NCBI GenBank assembly: GCA_028287745.1
Contig: JAQBPB010000054.1
Coordinates: 1-42,747, forward strand
Reading direction: 5' to 3'
Source of the DNA: Chloroflexota bacterium
GTDB taxonomy: Bacteria; Chloroflexota; Chloroflexia; Chloroheliales; Chloroheliaceae
Length of the DNA stretch: 42,747 bases
Shown: piece after piece, positions 36,807 through 42,747 of the stretch
Numbering within the stretch: the stretch's first letter is position 1
Layout: each line of letters begins with the position of its first letter
The notes under the pieces: generated by a model
Database searches by the model: none
Seen by the model: only the letters and a program-made list of their open reading frames with translations
What the model was told of the DNA's origin: nothing
Program-made: the position numbers and the translations under genes

Positions 36807-36847
36807 AAAACACCGCCGGGAGTACAGCCGCCCCGGCGGTGTTTTTT
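36807..36847 (+). terminator. Rho-independent terminator of tldDE
   Basis: Perfect 14-bp stem AAAACACCGCCGGG / CCCGGCGGTGTTTT (36807-36820 and 36832-36845), 11-nt loop, T-tract. Confidence 0.92.
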
Positions 36848-36882
36848 ACCCAAAAATTTTATCTTCAATTAATTATTTGCCA

Positions 36883-36911
36883 TTGTAATAAAAAATTTCC
36901 TTTGCTATACT
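36883..36911 (+). promoter_or_regulatory. Sigma-A-type promoter of the P450 operon
   Basis: -35 TTGTAA (36883-36888) and -10 TATACT (36906-36911) with a 17-nt spacer, in an AT-rich stretch right after the tldDE terminator. The predicted start is about 36918, giving a leader of about 110 nt. Confidence 0.7.
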
Positions 36912-37027
36912 ATCGTCACAGTACCTTATTGTTTAATTAAAGAAAATTTCCGCCGGTCATCGCCACTGTTTTTCTCCTTCCGGTGGTAAACCAGAGTCCC
37001 AATTTCGGTAAATTTCCAGGAAAGAAA

Positions 37028-38275
37028 ATGCCTGATTTAGAATTGGGTAGTTTTAAGTTACCGCGATTAAACCTGGCGTCCCCCCAGTTTCAGGCTAATC
37101 CGTACCGGGCCTATGATATTTACCGGGCCCGTGAACCGGTCCATTGGGGGATTTCCCAGAACCCGGACCTGCCGGGCTGCTGGTACTTATTCCGGTATAG
37201 CGATGTCCTGGCCGGGTTGAAAGACCCTCGCCTTGGCCGCGAAAGACCCGGACCCAGCCTTGCCAACCAGTCTCCCGACCCCTTTGCCGTCCCGAACAAC
37301 GACTGGCTGATCTACCGTGACCCGCCCTATCATACCGGCCTGCGAGACTGGTTAAAAAACGCCCTGACCCAACAACTGGTAGAAGCCTTCCGGCCCCGCC
37401 TGGAGGATTATGCCTTAAATCTTATCGGAAGTTTCCCGCCCGCCGGACCGGTAGATTTTATATCCCAATTTGCCGAAAAGCTCCCGGCCGTGACCCTGGC
37501 CGGGTTGCTCGGTTTCGAACCTGATAAAGCTTCCTTCTTTGCCAGGTGCGCCATTTATATGCTGGCCCCGAGCTGGCAAATCAACCGCAGCCCCTTTGAG
37601 CAGGAACTGGCCTATTCGCGGGCCTATGCGACCCTTTCCCATCTTTTGCGCGACCTTGTGGCGGAGCGCAAAAGCGTACCGCGCCCGGACCTCATGACCC
37701 GGCTTATTTTCACCCAGCAGCAGTTTCGCGCTTTTGACGAGGCTGAATTGGTTTCCAACGCGCTCCTTTTTTTGATAACCGGCTACCACGTTGCCGTAAA
37801 CCTGCTGGGTAACGGCTGGCTGGCCCTGCTTGAACATCCAGCCCAGGTCGAGCAGTGGCGAGCCGGGATTCTCCGCCCCGGCCCGGCGGTGGAAGAATTG
37901 CTGCGCTACGAAAGCCCTTTGCAAATGGTTGACCGCTGGGTGCTGCAAGACCTCGAAATCGGCGGTAAAAATTTTCGCCGGGGCGACCGGGTATACCTGA
38001 TCCTGGGTGCGGCCAACCGTGACCCGGCCCGGTTCCAGCAGCCCGGCAACCTCGAACTTGACCGCGAGAAAAACATTCACCTGGCTTTCGGGGCGGGCCT
38101 CCATACCTGCCTGGGAGCCAATTTTGTCCGGCTGCAAGCCGCCGTCGCGTTTAATCTTTTGCTGGAAAGGCTCGGCAACCTGGAAACGGTAGGACCGCCG
38201 CCTTCCTGGCAAACTAACCCTAATTTTCGCGCCTTAAATCATCTTTTGTTTAACTACACCTTAAAGGAGGCCTAA
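37028..38275 (+). CDS. Cytochrome P450 with atypical I-helix
   Basis: 415 residues from the ATG at 37028, which has AGGAAAG just upstream. A GTG at 36983 would add 15 residues without a ribosome site. Heme binding is clear: FGAGLHTCLG with Cys361. The K-helix ExxR is Glu290-Arg293 (EELLR), and RDPPYHTGLRDWL marks the C-helix. The I-helix reads FLITGYHVAVNLLGNG where bacterial P450s normally have AGHETT. Glycine is kept, but the acid and the threonine used for oxygen activation are replaced by His254 and Val255. This suggests a peroxygenase-like or otherwise unusual mechanism. It is the first gene of an operon, one base from a lanthipeptide-type leader ORF, so peptide tailoring is a plausible role. 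Confidence 0.88.
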   Translation: MPDLELGSFKLPRLNLASPQFQANPYRAYDIYRAREPVHWGISQNPDLPGCWYLFRYSDVLAGLKDPRLGRERPGPSLANQSPDPFAVPNNDWLIYRDPPYHTGLRDWLKNALTQQLVEAFRPRLEDYALNLIGSFPPAGPVDFISQFAEKLPAVTLAGLLGFEPDKASFFARCAIYMLAPSWQINRSPFEQELAYSRAYATLSHLLRDLVAERKSVPRPDLMTRLIFTQQQFRAFDEAELVSNALLFLITGYHVAVNLLGNGWLALLEHPAQVEQWRAGILRPGPAVEELLRYESPLQMVDRWVLQDLEIGGKNFRRGDRVYLILGAANRDPARFQQPGNLELDREKNIHLAFGAGLHTCLGANFVRLQAAVAFNLLLERLGNLETVGPPPSWQTNPNFRALNHLLFNYTLKEA

Positions 38276-38276
38276 T

Positions 38277-38450
38277 TTGGTGGACTTAAATTCAATCAAC
38301 TCGCGGGAAGACTTCAAAATCAGCCTGATTGAGAAAGCTCTGAAGAATCCCGCCTATCTCAAAGACCTGGTCCAAAACCCCCAGACCGTCCTGGTAAGGG
38401 AACTCGGTCCCGAACAGGCCAATGGCCTTTCTATGCAAATCCGGCCTTGA
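38277..38450 (+). pseudogene. Truncated NHLP-type (nitrile-hydratase-like) RiPP leader peptide
   Basis: 57 codons from TTG at 38277 (or GTG at 38280), with an excellent AAAGGAGG 6 nt upstream, starting one base after the P450 stop. SREDFKISLIEKALKNPAYL, then KDLVQNPQTVLVRELG, is the pattern of NHLP/Nif11-like leaders (REDLEQQLIEKALKDPAFRQ..LL.NP...L...LG in typical members). In intact members the domain continues past ..VQI to a Gly-rich cleavage site and a Cys/Ser/Thr core. Here it stops at LSMQIRP with no cleavage motif and no core. The frame ends inside a LanM fragment in another frame, so the 3' part seems to have been deleted. It may still be translated as a short peptide. Confidence 0.65.
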
Positions 38451-38949
38451 CTACGAACGCGCCCTGTTCGTACCGGAAGCCGGGAACTGGTCTGACCTCC
38501 GGGCCGAGTTAAACCTGACCGGCCAGCAGGTTGCTTTTGCTAACCAGTGGTGCCACGGCGCGACCGGCATCGGGTTTAGCCGTCTGGGTATGCTTGATGT
38601 TTTCGATACGCCCGAAAACCGTCAGGAGATTGCGGCGGCTGTCCTGCTGACTTTAAGCCAGGTACTGCCCCCGGTTGACCACCTGTGCTGCGGCAGCGCC
38701 GGGCAAATCAGCTTTCTATTTGAAGCTGCCCGCCGCCTGGACCGGCCCGACTGGAAACAGGCCGCCCGGCAGCGGCTGGCCGCCCTGCGCGACCGGGCCG
38801 GGCAAACCTGCTCCTATACCCTCTATCCAAAACTACCACCCACCGTCATTAATCCCGGCTTTATGCAGGGTTATGCCGGTATCGGCTACGAATGGCACCG
38901 CCTGGCTAACCCTGGTTTAAATTTACCAAACTGCCTTTTATTTGATTAA
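38422..38949 (+). pseudogene. C-terminal cyclase fragment of a second LanM, CCG type
   Basis: A frame of 175 codons opening at an ATG inside the leader ORF. From about residue 9 it matches the C-terminal end of class II synthetases: LDYERALFVPEAGNWSDLR (compare DYERSLFSSEHHNWPDLR in the intact LanM), NQWCHGATGIGFSRLG, HLCCGSAGQISFLFEAA and PGFMQGYAGIGYEWHRLANP. Two zinc-ligand positions are present: Cys44 and the Cys89-Cys90 pair. The CCG in place of CHG is the form known from ProcM-like synthetases. The dehydratase domain and most of the cyclase barrel, roughly 850 residues, are missing, so it cannot act as a LanM. I have not found a ribosome site for the ATG. Confidence 0.8.
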
Positions 38950-39064
38950 ACTATAACCCTAAACCTGTAAAGAAAAACGTTAAGTTAATACCCCCGCGGT
39001 CCCCCATTTTAGACTTCCAAAGCCAATAAATTCTAACGAAATTACCACCCTTCATTGAAAGTTA

Positions 39065-39093
39065 TTGACAAGATTGCGGGCTAATGCTATACT
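39065..39093 (+). promoter_or_regulatory. Near-consensus sigma-A promoter of the Rieske operon
   Basis: -35 TTGACA (39065-39070, perfect), 17-nt spacer, -10 TATACT (39088-39093, one change). It is the best promoter match in the window. Confidence 0.8.
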
Positions 39094-39108
39094 CAATTTA
39101 CCTTCCAT

Positions 39109-39147
39109 TTAAGATACTTACACTTAAGATACTTACACTTAAGACTT
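39109..39147 (+). repeat. Tandem 15-bp repeats just downstream of the promoter
   Basis: TTAAGATACTTACAC occurs twice head to tail (39109-39123 and 39124-39138), and a partial third copy TTAAGACTTAG follows. They begin about 15 nt after the -10, where a bound repressor would block transcription. They may be operator iterons or a simple slippage repeat. Confidence 0.7.
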
Positions 39148-39171
39148 AGTATTGCGCAAGGACGCGACGAT

Positions 39172-39267
39172 ATGACAGGTCAGCTTGTAAAATCAATTTC
39201 GACCGGAACTAACAATAATCCTTTCGCGATAATTACATACCAACTTTCAAGAGTTGGCCTTTTGTAA
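39172..39267 (+). CDS. Possible 31-residue leader peptide
   Basis: ATG at 39172 with AAGGA about 9 nt upstream. It encodes MTGQLVKSISTGTNNNPFAI and eleven more residues, ending RVGLL. It lies in the long leader of the Rieske operon, and its last codons overlap a hairpin followed by TTTT. This arrangement recalls transcription attenuators, but the peptide is not rich in any single regulatory amino acid. It could also be chance. Confidence 0.3.
   Translation: MTGQLVKSISTGTNNNPFAIITYQLSRVGLL
39240..39264 (+). terminator. Possible attenuator hairpin in the Rieske operon leader
   Basis: CCAACT (39240-39245) pairs with AGTTGG (39252-39257) across a 6-nt loop, then CCTTTTG. The stem is short and the T-tract brief, so it is a weak terminator at best. 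It overlaps the end of the possible leader ORF. Confidence 0.35.
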
Positions 39268-39456
39268 TACCGCTCGCCGGAATTTGATCCTGCTGACTGC
39301 CAGACGAAGCGCCCTGTATTTGTAAATTGCTTCAATTATTACCCGGTATTAATTACCGGAGTGCCATTCCTGGTTTCAGGCTGCCGGGAAGGTCATCACC
39401 AGACCAATTAAAACTCTGTCAAACTTTATTGCAACAACAGGAGGATATATAAGACG

Positions 39457-40722
39457 ATGTTGTCAAAAGAAGAAAACGAACTTATTACAAGCGTAGGACC
39501 CGGCACCCCCATGGGCAACTTGATGCGCCAGTACTGGGTCCCCGCCTTGCGAACCTCAAAAATAGAGGCTGACGGTGCCCCGGTAAGAGTAAGACTTTTT
39601 GGTGAGAATTTTGTGGCCTTCCGGGCTACTGACGGCCGGGTCGGCTTTTTCGATGAAGCCTGCCCGCACCGGGGCGTGTCGCTGGCCCTGGGCCGCAACG
39701 AAGATTGCGCTATTCGCTGCATCTTCCACGGCTGGAAAATAGACGTCAGCGGCCAGGTGGTCGAAGTACCTTCCGAACCGGCGGGGTCCAACATGGCTTC
39801 CAAAATCAAGGTCAACCACTACCCCGTCCAGGAAGCCGCCGGGCTTATCTGGGTCTGGTTGGGCCAGGGCGAGGTACCGGCCTTCCCCGATTACGAGTTC
39901 AACCGGGTTCCGCTCGAAAACCTGAAGATAATTCAGGCCAAGACCCATACAAGCTGGTTACAGATTATGGAAACCACCATCGACTCTTCCCATGTCGGCA
40001 TCCTTCACCAGAACTGGCTCAAGTATATGGCCGGGGAAAGCCGCGATGATGTCTCGATGCGACTGCGCCAGGACTTATCGCCGGTCTACGAAATCGAACA
40101 CACTGACTATGGCTTCCATGCCGCGGCTGTCCGCACAATGGCTGATAAAACCCTCTATGTCAGGGTTTCCCAGTACATTGCGCCTTTTATTTCCTTTATC
40201 CCGGTTGCCGATGAAACACCCAAGTTCACTAACATCGTGGTTCCCATTGACGACGAGCATTCCATTCACTGGTTCGTCTACCACAATGCCGACAAGCCCA
40301 TGAACCAGGACCCGTCCTTCTTCGAAACCCGCTTTGGTACCAACGAACCGGACCTGGATAACTTCTACGACAACAAGGGCGGCGTTGATAACATGTGGGG
40401 CCAGGACCGCGAAGCCATGAAAAACGGCCACTTCACCGGCGTCTACGCCCTCTTCGCCGAAGATTTCGTGATTGGGGAGAGCCAGGGTGCTATTTTTGAC
40501 CGCTCAAAAGAAAAGCTTGGACGGAGCGACACTGCTATTATCAATGCCCGCAAGGTTCTTTTGAAGGCGGTCCAGGATTACCAGAATGGCAAGCCGGCCT
40601 TCGGACAGGGTCCTTCGATTTCCTTCCAACACGTTGATGCTAAAAACCTGGTGCTTGAAGCTGGTGATAATTGGCGCAAGTACCTGGACACACCGGTAAA
40701 ACAGAGCGTAGGAGCAGTTTAA
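39457..40722 (+). CDS. Rieske-type aromatic ring-hydroxylating oxygenase, alpha subunit
   Basis: 421-residue Rieske non-heme iron oxygenase. The 2Fe-2S ligands are Cys69-His71 (CPHRG) and Cys88-His91 (CIFHGW). The mononuclear iron site shows the classic D-x2-H-x4-H as Asp176, His179 and His184 (ETTIDSSHVGILHQ). The single-subunit length and MGNLMRQYWVPAL opening resemble phthalate 4,5-dioxygenase-type and O-demethylase-type enzymes, which hydroxylate or demethylate aromatic acids. No reductase is encoded beside it. It heads an operon with an RraA-type aldolase and an epimerase. AGGAGG lies 12 nt before the ATG. The actual substrate is unknown. Confidence 0.88.
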   Translation: MLSKEENELITSVGPGTPMGNLMRQYWVPALRTSKIEADGAPVRVRLFGENFVAFRATDGRVGFFDEACPHRGVSLALGRNEDCAIRCIFHGWKIDVSGQVVEVPSEPAGSNMASKIKVNHYPVQEAAGLIWVWLGQGEVPAFPDYEFNRVPLENLKIIQAKTHTSWLQIMETTIDSSHVGILHQNWLKYMAGESRDDVSMRLRQDLSPVYEIEHTDYGFHAAAVRTMADKTLYVRVSQYIAPFISFIPVADETPKFTNIVVPIDDEHSIHWFVYHNADKPMNQDPSFFETRFGTNEPDLDNFYDNKGGVDNMWGQDREAMKNGHFTGVYALFAEDFVIGESQGAIFDRSKEKLGRSDTAIINARKVLLKAVQDYQNGKPAFGQGPSISFQHVDAKNLVLEAGDNWRKYLDTPVKQSVGAV

Positions 40723-40747
40723 CTGCTAATCACAAGGAGAAAATACT

Positions 40748-41374
40748 TTGGGAAGCTCCCCACAGAGTAGTTCTGAACCAGGAAATGTTGAAATTGGTAC
40801 TGCTTCCTTGCACGAAGCGGCCGGAAGAATTGGCGCTTTGCCTTCGGCAATCAAGCCGCTGACCTCTTCCTTTCGGATTTTTGGACCGGCCTTCCCGGTC
40901 CAATCGCCGCCTGCCGATAACCTCTGGATTCACCGGGCTATTTACCAGGCAAAACCTGGTGATATTCTGGTGGTCCATACCGGCAACCACTATGAAGCGG
41001 GCTACTGGGGCGAAATTATGACCCAGGCGGCTATGGCCCGAAAGCTCGGCGGCCTGGTGATTGACGGTGGCGTTCGCGACAGCCAGCGCCTGATAGAACT
41101 CGGCTTGCCCATTTTCTCCCGGACAGTTTGCATCCGCGGGACCGGCAAAGACCCTGACGGGGCCGGTTCCCTCGGTGCGCCCTTAACTTTTGGCGATGTC
41201 CAGGTCGAACATGGTGACCTGGTGGCCGGTGACGCCGATGGCGTGGTGATTATCCCACGCGCGCGGATCGAAGAAGTAGTTGCCAAAGCCAGGTCGCGGG
41301 ACGAAGCCGAAGCTGGCATTATCCAGCGCTTGATCCAGGGCGAAAGCACCCTGGGTATCTACAAACTGCCTTAA
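40748..41374 (+). CDS. RraA-family protein, likely 4-hydroxy-4-methyl-2-oxoglutarate/oxaloacetate aldolase type
   Basis: 208 residues. The RraA/HMG-aldolase signature is clear: GYWGEIMTQAAMARKLGGLVIDGGVRD, in which the final Arg-Asp pair binds substrate and metal, and later HGDLVAGDADGVVIIP. Members of this fold either cleave 4-hydroxy-2-oxo-acids to pyruvate, the last step of several aromatic meta-cleavage routes, or act as RraA regulators of RNase E. Its place 25 nt after a Rieske oxygenase favours the catabolic aldolase. The TTG start is supported by AAGGAG about 9 nt upstream; no ATG fits. Confidence 0.83.
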   Translation: MGSSPQSSSEPGNVEIGTASLHEAAGRIGALPSAIKPLTSSFRIFGPAFPVQSPPADNLWIHRAIYQAKPGDILVVHTGNHYEAGYWGEIMTQAAMARKLGGLVIDGGVRDSQRLIELGLPIFSRTVCIRGTGKDPDGAGSLGAPLTFGDVQVEHGDLVAGDADGVVIIPRARIEEVVAKARSRDEAEAGIIQRLIQGESTLGIYKLP

Positions 41375-41430
41375 GGGCTAATTGCCCGGTTGCGGCCTAT
41401 TTCTAACCAATCTCAAAGGAGAGACGATTA

Positions 41431-42375
41431 ATGATTCTAATCACCGGCGGTCTGGGCTTTATCGGAGCGCATACCGCGAAGCAATTTCTTGATGCCGGTC
41501 ATGAAGTAGTCTTGACCCGCTACCGGGTATCCCGTGAGCCGGAAATTTTGCGGAAATACCTTGGCAACCAGGCCAAAGTGGTTGACCTGGACCTGGCGAA
41601 CCCGCTGGAAACGTTTGATATCTTCCGGCAGTATAAAATTACCCGGGTAGTCCACCTGGCGACTACTGCCTGGGGTGTCACCCCGGCCCGCGAGTTCCAT
41701 ACCAATATGGTCGGCCTCATGAACCTTCTGGAAGCGGCCCGTTCAGCCGGGGTCAGCCGGTTCGTAACCACCAGTTCTCTGGCGATTTACGCCTCCGGCA
41801 GCCAGGCCACCGGGCCGTTTTTCGAAAACTCTTACCATAGTGTGGAAGTTCCGCTCCACGGACCGACCGCCTATAAGCAGATGGAAGAAATTCTGGCCCT
41901 CCATTACGCCGACCAGACCGGCCTGGATGTGCGCGTAGCCCGGATAGCGATCATCTACGGTCCGCTGTACCGGACGCTGCTCAACCTCCCCAGCCAGATT
42001 GTCTACTCGATTGTAAACGGCCGTCCTATCTCTAAAGCCGCTTCCAGCCACTACTGCGACTTCTGCTATGTGGATGACGCGGCGGAAGGGCTTTACCAGC
42101 TTTCCGGGGCGCCGCAGCTTACCTCCCGCATATTTAATATCGGGGCCGGTAAGGGCGTCAACAGCGAGGAAGTAGTGGCCGCCGCCGAAAAGCTGGGCCT
42201 CAACTCCACCGAACTGGCCCAGGTGAAATCTGTCATCAACTGGAACGAGAACGACTATATGGACACCAGCCTGGCTCATAACGAGTTCGGTTACACCCCG
42301 AAATTTGATATACTCGCCGGTATGGCCGATTACGCTCAATGGGCCAAAAACGAGTCTCTGTCCGGCAAAAGTTAA
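41431..42375 (+). CDS. NAD-dependent epimerase/dehydratase family protein with altered active site
   Basis: 314-residue extended short-chain dehydrogenase. The cofactor motif TGGLGFIG (5-12), HLATTAWG, the active-site Ser region TTSSLAIYA and the C-terminal CDFCYVDDAAEGLYQL and FNIGAGKGVNSEEV are typical. The expected YxxxK is not present: the segment reads GPTAYKQMEE, with Tyr148 followed by Glu at +4 and the only Lys at +1. Activity as a normal epimerase is therefore uncertain. It is the third gene of the Rieske operon, 56 nt after the RraA-type gene, with AAAGGAGAG before the ATG and a strong terminator after. A role as dehydrogenase on a diol or hydroxy-acid intermediate is possible. Confidence 0.78.
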   Translation: MILITGGLGFIGAHTAKQFLDAGHEVVLTRYRVSREPEILRKYLGNQAKVVDLDLANPLETFDIFRQYKITRVVHLATTAWGVTPAREFHTNMVGLMNLLEAARSAGVSRFVTTSSLAIYASGSQATGPFFENSYHSVEVPLHGPTAYKQMEEILALHYADQTGLDVRVARIAIIYGPLYRTLLNLPSQIVYSIVNGRPISKAASSHYCDFCYVDDAAEGLYQLSGAPQLTSRIFNIGAGKGVNSEEVVAAAEKLGLNSTELAQVKSVINWNENDYMDTSLAHNEFGYTPKFDILAGMADYAQWAKNESLSGKS

Positions 42376-42416
42376 TCCTTGCCGGTCGTAGCCTTCGTTT
42401 AACGCAATCTACGGGT

Positions 42417-42467
42417 AAAAAAAAGCAGTAAAGTTGGTAGATTAACCGCCAACTTTACTGCTTTTTA
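42417..42467. terminator. Strong terminator of the Rieske operon, bidirectional
   Basis: A stem of at least 17 bp, AAAAGCAGTAAAGTTGG (42421-42437) with 42449-42465, is flanked by an A-tract and a T-tract. It can also serve the convergent minus-strand gene on the right. Confidence 0.92.
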
Positions 42468-42496
42468 AGTACTTCCCGGCCCAGTTCTACTGCATC

Positions 42497-42747
42497 TCAG
42501 GCCTTATTATTACCGGCTTTCACCTGTAAAAGCCCGAGTAACTTCCGGTCACGCTCGCCGGATTGGCGTTCCTGCTGCGCCGGGTCGCCATAAGTGTAAA
42601 AACCCGCCCCGGTCTTTACCCCAAGCTCGCCCTTCGCTACCTTCTCCCGGATTAACTCCGGCGCTTCCTGGCTGGCCCCGAGCTGCGGAAAGAGATGCCC
42701 GGTTACTTTCTCCCAGACATCCAATCCCCCGTAGTCGGCAATCTCAA
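42497..42747 (-). CDS. 3-hydroxyacyl-CoA dehydrogenase, C-terminal part (5' end outside window)
   Basis: The frame is open to the right edge and reads EIADYGGLDVWEKVTGHLFP and onward to a stop at 42497. GLDVWEKV, REKVAKGELGVKTGAGFYTY and a charged tail are the C-terminal substrate domain of 3-hydroxyacyl-CoA dehydrogenases (FadB/PaaH/Hbd group). These oxidise 3-hydroxyacyl-CoA to 3-ketoacyl-CoA in beta-oxidation or in aromatic-acid degradation. About 80 C-terminal residues are visible, and the NAD-binding domain lies beyond the window. It converges on the Rieske operon across a shared terminator. Confidence 0.85.
   Translation of the reverse strand, partial: EIADYGGLDVWEKVTGHLFPQLGASQEAPELIREKVAKGELGVKTGAGFYTYGDPAQQERQSGERDRKLLGLLQVKAGNNKA

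Larger units (their letters stand above)
38950..39456. other. Promoter and long leader of the Rieske operon
   Basis: 507 nt. After about 110 nt without visible content come a consensus promoter, tandem 15-bp repeats, a possible 31-codon leader ORF ending in a hairpin, and a second inverted repeat CCGGTA/TACCGG (about 39342-39358). The oxygenase start at 39457 lies about 360 nt past the predicted transcription start. Confidence 0.5.

Noticed and set aside
37415..38212. 265-codon minus-strand frame inside the P450 gene
   Set aside because: Antisense shadow; the P450 frame has heme and K-helix motifs.
39109..39147. CRISPR array or replication-origin iterons
   Set aside because: The repeats are only 15 bp, directly adjacent without spacers, and fewer than three. 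No cas or replication gene is near.

Overview
The window looks like a chromosomal segment of a Chloroflexota bacterium of moderately high GC. The strongest taxonomic hint is the secreted protein at 25650-28679: its N-terminal half (WTWG, PGGHRVVAYWDKSRME, WYVTNGLL and VEMGNVGQHYYTWRY motifs) is of a kind I associate with Chloroflexota exoproteins. The fused rhamnulose-phosphate aldolase/lactaldehyde dehydrogenase fits, because that fusion is known from Chloroflexus and bacilli. No rRNA, tRNA, CRISPR array, transposase or phage gene was seen.

Left part (1-7111): L-rhamnose catabolism. A minus-strand operon runs DeoR regulator, rhaM, rhaI, rhaEW, and the last gene reaches the left edge. Across a divergent promoter region with a perfect 20-bp palindrome lie an aldo/keto reductase and a zinc alcohol dehydrogenase of the erythritol/threitol type. 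Both may belong to the same regulon. No rhamnulokinase gene is in the window.

Middle part (7159-28679): mostly single genes. In order they are a QueC-like PP-loop ATPase, a small basic-tailed protein, a GAF-GGDEF-EAL protein, a hemolysin-III membrane protein with a Cds1-type cysteine desulfhydrase, an epimerase, a GH2 beta-mannosidase, an orphan xanthine-dehydrogenase-type molybdenum subunit followed by a decayed partial copy of itself, a MatB-like acyl-CoA synthetase, FtsH, a J-domain protein, and a secreted GH36 alpha-galactosidase-like enzyme. With the rhamnose genes, the glycosidases suggest growth on plant polysaccharides.

Right-centre part (28680-38949): peptide natural-product genes. 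An intact two-gene class II lanthipeptide system (mersacidin-type precursor plus LanM) is followed by a cyclophilin and a TldD/TldE peptidase pair. Beyond a terminator, a new promoter drives a cytochrome P450 with an unusual I-helix. One base after the P450 comes a truncated NHLP-type leader peptide, which runs into the C-terminal cyclase end of a second LanM carrying a CCG zinc motif. I read this as the remains of a second, prochlorosin-like lanthipeptide locus. No lanthipeptide exporter is in the window.

Right end (38950-42747): a consensus promoter, 15-bp tandem repeats and a roughly 360-nt leader (with a possible 31-residue leader peptide and hairpin) precede an operon of a Rieske oxygenase, an RraA-family aldolase and an epimerase. 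A strong terminator ends it. The C-terminus of a 3-hydroxyacyl-CoA dehydrogenase enters from the right edge. Fragments of a dispersed repeat (core TGTCATTCCGAGC) sit in several gene-free gaps.
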